Positions 18,778 through 22,600 of a stretch of DNA of 22,600 nt are shown piece after piece (position 1 is the stretch's first letter; the number at the start of each line of letters is the position of its first letter). The notes beneath the pieces were generated by a model. The model was not told where the DNA came from. It saw only the letters and a program-made list of their open reading frames with translations, and did no database searches. This DNA is from Candolleomyces eurysporus (lineage: Eukaryota > Basidiomycota > Agaricomycetes > Agaricales > Psathyrellaceae), in contig JANBPK010001337.1 of assembly GCA_027579435.1 (NCBI GenBank), positions 1 to 22,600 on the forward strand. Direction: 5' to 3'. The position numbers and the translations under genes are program-made.

Positions 18778-18987
18778 GTTTACTCGAAAGGTTCTCCGGG
18801 CGCGTCGGTAGAAGACAAGGTTCAGATGTAGTTGCGTAGAGCTCGCCACTCGCATTCCTTGTTCAGTACAGTAGCAGTACGGTGGGTACACATGTACGGC
18901 TAAGTAAATACGCGAGACAAGGTATACAAACGCCAATGAATCATAGCCCGAATGCGAGTCCTTTCTCAAAATATCCTGGTAAAATTA
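18778..18987. repeat. F-box 3'-flank repeat, copy 3 (flank of the intact F-box gene)
   Basis: Starts TTTACTCGAAAG and carries TTCAGTACAGTAGCAGTACG and AAATACGCGAGACAAGGTAT. It runs directly into the stop codon of the F-box gene at 18988 and is probably that gene's 3' untranslated region. Confidence 0.6.
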
Positions 18988-20511
18988 CTACACATAAATC
19001 GTCTCCGCCCACAGAGACACGCTTTCAACACCATTCTTCCTCCACCGCGTTCTGTACCCGCTGTGTTTAATGATGATGACACATTGTCCTTTTGCTTTCG
19101 TCTTTTCGACTCCTGATTGAACCTCCTTGGCTTTTCTTGACGGTTGAGATCTCTGGGAAGTGCGAGTTGCTTTTGCCTTCTCTTTCCCCTTTTTGTCCGT
19201 TTGGGCTCCTGACGACGCCGATGAATTTGGTAAGGGGTACATGTCGGGACGCATAACGTTTTTGAGGACGTCAATCGTCGACCTCATCGTCTCTTCGATA
19301 TCCTCCCTTTCGGAACATTTCGATCTGATTTCGACGAGCCGAAGGTCTTTGCAGGCGGATAGGAGCTGTAGTTGGCTCTGTTGTTAACGAATGAACATTC
19401 CAGTCAGTCAGTCAGTCGAAAGTGTCAAAGAAAGGCTAAAAAACCATACATCGGACAAACTTCCCTCAATCCTAACCTCTTTCAGCTTCGGCACAGCACT
19501 CACAAGCCTCTTGACAAGCCAATCCTCCCTACATATCCACGGAATCCCTTCAAACACTTCCACTTCCTTGCACTTCTCTTTCACAGCCGTAATTAACCGA
19601 CTCGCATCCCCGTCGTTGCACACCACCCTCTTGACATTGGGACAACTCCGTAAGACTGGGTGCGCCCATGTGGGCAAGACGACAGTTTGCACAGACGGTA
19701 ACGTGAGGCGGATAAAAGCGATTTCGAACTGGCCGGTAATCTCGCTATGCGCCCAGTAAATGTTGATCGTTGTAAGGTTTGTGCATGCCCCAAGGCAGGA
19801 GGCAAGGGTGGGGAGGACAGTGGAGATTTCACACCGTGTCACGACGACTCGGATCCTCTGAACTCTCTTCGCAACTTCCTCGTCCTCTATGATCCCCTTC
19901 GCTTTCCTAATTAACCCCTGCGCTAACTTCTTGTACCAAGCACCCATCCCATCCCTCAATGCACTACCCAACTCGACGTCCTCCCAAATCATAGGCCAGA
20001 AGAAGTCCCTCCAAGCAACACATGTCTGGGAGAGAGCTCTAAAGGCATCTGTGCGTGCGAATGAGCTCCTGGGAAGGAAGTGCTGTTCGTTGTATACGTA
20101 GGTTTCGGTCACAGCGGGAGCGACGGTACTTGGATTTCCATTTCCACCGTCGTTAAAGTCCGAGTTGCCGTCGTCATTGTCGTCATCCCTGTCACTGTCG
20201 CTGGTGCTGGTATCTGCAGCAGGAGCGGTAGTGCTGGTAGTGGTATCTTCACTATCAGGATTAGGATACAAAATGTTATCAACCTTCTCCCCTGTGTCCA
20301 GGGGAAGCGGCGGCTCGAAATACGAGAGGATCTCGAGGAGGATCTCGGATGGTAGCTTGAGGAGCTTAAACTCCCCATTGCTGCCAGCACCACTGGTAGT
20401 GGCGGTACTGGAGGAAGAGGAATCTTTTGCTTGCGAGATGGCGGTTAGAGTAGAGTCCGCTCCAGAGTCCACATCGCGTCGGGCTTTCTTTGCAGCGCGT
20501 GTTCGAGGCAT
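18988..20511 (-). CDS. F-box protein, copy 1
   Basis: Two exons on the minus strand, 20511-19450 and 19377-18988, joined in phase 0 across a 72-nt GT-AG intron, give about 483 aa. The N-terminus is basic (MPRTRAAKKARR), then Ser/Thr-rich. The F-box core reads LKLPSEILLEILSYFEPP at about residues 51-68. An Asp/Ser/Thr-rich low-complexity insert follows (about 75-130), then ALSQTCVAWRDFFWPMIWED, the continuation usual in basidiomycete F-box proteins. A leucine-rich region with periodic segments such as CTNLTTINIYW and CPNVKRVVCNDGDASRLI comes next. Exon 2 adds a Lys-rich stretch (DKKGKEKAKATRTSQRSQPS) and ends in ETIYV. F-box proteins usually bind Skp1 in SCF ubiquitin ligases; the substrate is unknown. 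A TATA-like element lies about 76 bp upstream. A second copy follows at 21573-22600. Confidence 0.87.
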
Positions 20512-20586
20512 TCCGTCTAGTGTACGCGTGAAGGCAGACAGCCGTGGAAAGGCGGTTGTTGGGTTTTAGCAACTGTCGTAAAGATC

Positions 20587-20595
20587 CTTTTTATA
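20587..20595 (-). promoter_or_regulatory. TATA-like element of F-box gene copy 1
   Basis: On the minus strand the sequence reads ATTGGTATAAAAAGGATC, with TATAAAAAG ending 76 bp upstream of the F-box start at 20511. Position and match to the TATA consensus support a core promoter. Confidence 0.6.
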
Positions 20596-21019
20596 CCAAT
20601 GACAAAGCTCGTGCCAGTTAAGCAGTCGAACAACACTGTGGAGGCAGTGAATAGCGATGAATGGACGACCGATGCGCCCATTTTGCCAATGCCAACAGCG
20701 CCCAGTGCCATGAGGAAGCGTCTGTCCCGCCGAATCCGTCGGCTGATGGTAGACGAAGCTGCGTTTATCAATGACTTATCTGCCACCCTGGTTGATACCA
20801 TGTACAATTGTTGGGCCACCTACTGTCACCGGCCACAGGGCTGGTGCTATGCGTGCTCATGCGAGCATGGAGGAAGGAAAGGAAAGGCGATGCCGATCGT
20901 AACGTGACCAACTGAGGTTAGGGCTACCAAGTTCGGGTTAGGATCCCTCCCTTTGCTCCCCTCAACAAGCTCCTCAGTGACTGTGGATCGTAGAGCCGAA
21001 GAGCTATCGACCTTTTGGC
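20596..21019. other. Intergenic region upstream of F-box copy 1
   Basis: About 420 bp with two overlapping open frames on opposite strands (plus 20599-20907, minus 20517-20819). Neither resembles a known family, and the minus one runs across the F-box promoter. I do not call a gene here. Confidence 0.45.
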
Positions 21020-21320
21020 CTTCAAGGGTCGAGCTCCCTTCGTTCTGCTCTACAGCATTACCATCAACCGCTGACACCAGAGCTGGCTCGGCAACAAGTT
21101 TGCCAAGTATGAGAGATGGTTTAGGACTTGGAACTACTTTTGGCGTCAATTCTAGCTCCTTACGACCACCGTAACGCGACGCCGCTAGGAATACTTCGTT
21201 ATGGAATTCCCAACCTCCCAGATATAGTCCTTATCGACCCACTTATTGGTTTTTTGGTGGCGCTTCAGATAACTTGCTGTTGCTAAACAATTCTCGTTAG
21301 GTTGTCGTTTGTTTTTCGGG
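21020..21320 (+). pseudogene. Decayed 3' fragment of the sphingolipid methyltransferase gene
   Basis: The stretch 21080-21145 matches the methyltransferase at about 17402-17485 (shared CTGGCTCGGCAACAAG and TGGAACTACTT). After a gap of about 200 bp relative to the gene, 21167-21310 matches its 3' flank at about 17727-17865 (shared ATTGGTTTTTTGGTGG). Weaker similarity reaches back to about 21020. Frames are broken and the upstream five-sixths of the gene is absent. It sits next to the second F-box gene just as the intact gene sits next to the first. Confidence 0.8.
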
Positions 21321-21331
21321 CCGCTATATTA

Positions 21332-21572
21332 GTTTACTCGAAAGTTTTCTGGCCGCCTTAGTGGCTAGAAACTATTAAGGCAATCGGAGAACCTAACCAG
21401 GCAAGATTCAGAATGACTTCAAACTGTGTGGAGCTCGCCGCTTGCTCGTCATCTCTGTTCAGTACAGTAGGAGTACGGTAGGTATACATGGGTAAGTAGA
21501 TACGCAAAACAGGGTATACAAATGAATCATAGTCCGAGTCCGAGTCCGAGTCCCTTCTCATCATCCACAACA
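21332..21572. repeat. F-box 3'-flank repeat, copy 4
   Basis: Starts TTTACTCGAAAGTTTTC and carries CTCTGTTCAGTACAGTAGGA and AATGAATCATAGTCCGAGTC. A short hexanucleotide run of GTCCGA units lies at about 21532-21553. It abuts the stop codon of F-box copy 2 and is probably its 3' untranslated region. Confidence 0.6.
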
Positions 21573-22600
21573 CTATACGTAAATCGTCTTCGTCCACTTG
21601 GACAAGGTAACACCCTGCCTCTGCCATCTCAACGGGGAATCGTTGTATTTGATGATAATGGTGCATTTCCCTTTTGGTTTCTTTTCTCCTCCCTGAGCCT
21701 CCTTGCCTTTTCTTGACGGTTTCGACCTCTGAGAAGTGCGAGTCGCTTTCCCTTTCCCCTTTTCTTCTGTTGACGGTGGCTGCTCAGATGCTTGGGGATC
21801 TGCCGACCGGGAAGGGTCCTTCGGACGCATAGCATTCCTGAGGATGTTAATCGTTGAACTCATCCTCTCTTCGATACCGTCCCTTTCGGAGACGAGTGCA
21901 ACGAGTTGGACGAGCTGGAGGTCTTTGCAGGTTGATAATAGCTGGAGTTGGCTCTGTTATTCACAGAAGAAACATTCCAATGAGTCAGTTTCAAGCAACA
22001 ACGAAACGTTCAAAGAAAAAGCTAAAAACGTACGTCTTCCACTCGCCCCTCAAACCTAACCTCCTTCAACTTCGGCGCAGCACTAGCCAGCCTCTTCACC
22101 ATCGCATCCTTCTTCCAAGACGGCCGAATCCCTTCAAACACTTCGACGTCCTTGCACTTCGCTTTCACAGCCGAAATCAACTGACTCGCATCGCCATCGT
22201 TGCACACCACCCTCCTGACATTAGGACAACACCGTAGGACTTGGTGCGCCTGGGTGGGCAAGACGATGGTTTGCACAGACGGAAAGTTGAGACCGGTGAA
22301 GGCGTCTTTGAGCGGGGTGGTAATTTCGCTATGCGCAAAATAGATGTTGAGCGTCTTGAGATTCGTGCATGCCGCCAGGCAGGAGGTGAGGGTTGGGAGG
22401 ACGGTGGAGATGTCGCAGCGTGTCAAAACGACTCGAATTCTCCTAACCCACTTCGCAACCTCTGCGTCCCCGATAATCCCCCTACCCTTCCTAATCAAAC
22501 CGTCTGCCAATTTGCGATACCATGCACCCCTCCCATCCCTCAACGCGCTCCCCAACTCAACGTTCTCCCAGATCATCGGCCAGAAGAAATTTCTCCAGGC
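21573..22600 (-). CDS. F-box protein, copy 2 (partial, cut by window edge)
   Basis: Paralogue of the gene at 18988-20511. Exon 2 is 21953-21573; exon 1 runs from the window end to 22034, with a GT-AG intron at the same place and phase as in copy 1. The visible part starts at AWRNFFWPMIWENVELGSAL and covers the leucine-rich region (CTNLKTLNIYFAHSEI, CPNVRRVVCNDGDASQLI) and the Lys-rich C-terminal exon, ending KWTKTIYV. The F-box itself lies beyond the window. The protein is clearly diverged from copy 1 but shows no stop or frame break in the visible part, so it is probably functional. Confidence 0.82.

Larger units (their letters stand above)
17697..18987. other. Repeat-rich spacer between the methyltransferase and F-box genes
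   Basis: About 1.3 kb between two converging genes. The first 250 bp are the methyltransferase 3' flank, including ATTGGTTTTTTGGTGG near 17804. The rest is built from several diverged copies of the sequence that flanks F-box gene 3' ends (listed separately at 17931, 18440 and 18778). A shorter relic lies near 18685-18760. Short open frames here are repeat-derived and not supported as genes. Confidence 0.6.

Noticed and set aside
19401..19418. Short CAGT tetranucleotide repeat in the F-box intron
   Set aside because: Too short to be more than an ordinary microsatellite.
20517..20819. 100-codon minus-strand frame with a membrane-like stretch
   Set aside because: It overlaps the TATA-like element and leader of the F-box gene, lacks any known family pattern, and has a competing frame on the other strand.

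Overview
The window looks like a nuclear contig of a basidiomycete fungus, most likely an Agaricomycete. This rests on very short introns (about 45-85 nt, GT-AG, several per gene), phased microexons, a NACHT-type NLR paralogue array, a small BTB/POZ protein, F-box proteins and a fungal sphingolipid C9-methyltransferase. There are no bacterial-type operons, tRNAs, rRNAs or CRISPR arrays. The organism call is inference from gene content and architecture; no database search was possible.

Layout. 1-1880: no gene I can support. 1881-2545 (minus): a complete R-SNARE (synaptobrevin/Snc1 type) split into very small exons, including an 8-nt microexon. About 2996-4544 (plus): a decayed acyl-CoA oxidase/dehydrogenase-like gene with several frame changes and a missing central block. 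5017-15700 (plus): a tandem array of four related NACHT NTPase genes (A, B, C, D below). A (5141-7466), B (9186-11408) and D (13446-15700) are near full length at roughly 706, 674 and 685 aa; C (12079-12930) is a truncated, frameshifted relic. Each copy has the same promoter-like block about 125 bp upstream of its start codon. An intact BTB/POZ gene (7780-8783) follows copy A, and a decayed piece of the same BTB gene (about 11520-11900) follows copy B, so the ancestral duplication unit was NACHT plus BTB. A 239-bp miniature inverted-repeat element sits in the presumed 5' leader of copy D. 15890-17696 (plus): a complete seven-exon sphingolipid C9-methyltransferase gene. 17697-18987: a repeat-rich spacer built from pieces of the F-box 3' flank. 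18988-20511 (minus): a two-exon F-box gene. About 21020-21320: a decayed fragment of the methyltransferase 3' end. 21573-22600 (minus): a second F-box gene cut by the window edge. The right third is thus a second, independent segmental duplication (methyltransferase 3' end plus F-box gene).

Function. The SNARE, methyltransferase and acyl-CoA oxidase-like genes are ordinary secretory and lipid genes. The NACHT/BTB and F-box blocks are the accessory part: NLR-like putative intracellular receptors or switches, with BTB and F-box proteins that in general serve as ubiquitin-ligase adaptors. A joint function is not shown by the sequence; only their co-duplication is.

Sequence quality matters here. 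Three single N characters (2241, 5899, 9732) behave as inserted extra bases that break otherwise intact reading frames. By contrast the cluster of about 26 Ns in copy D (14184-14684) are in-frame substitutions, lying where the paralogues are most alike, which suggests reads of several paralogues were merged.
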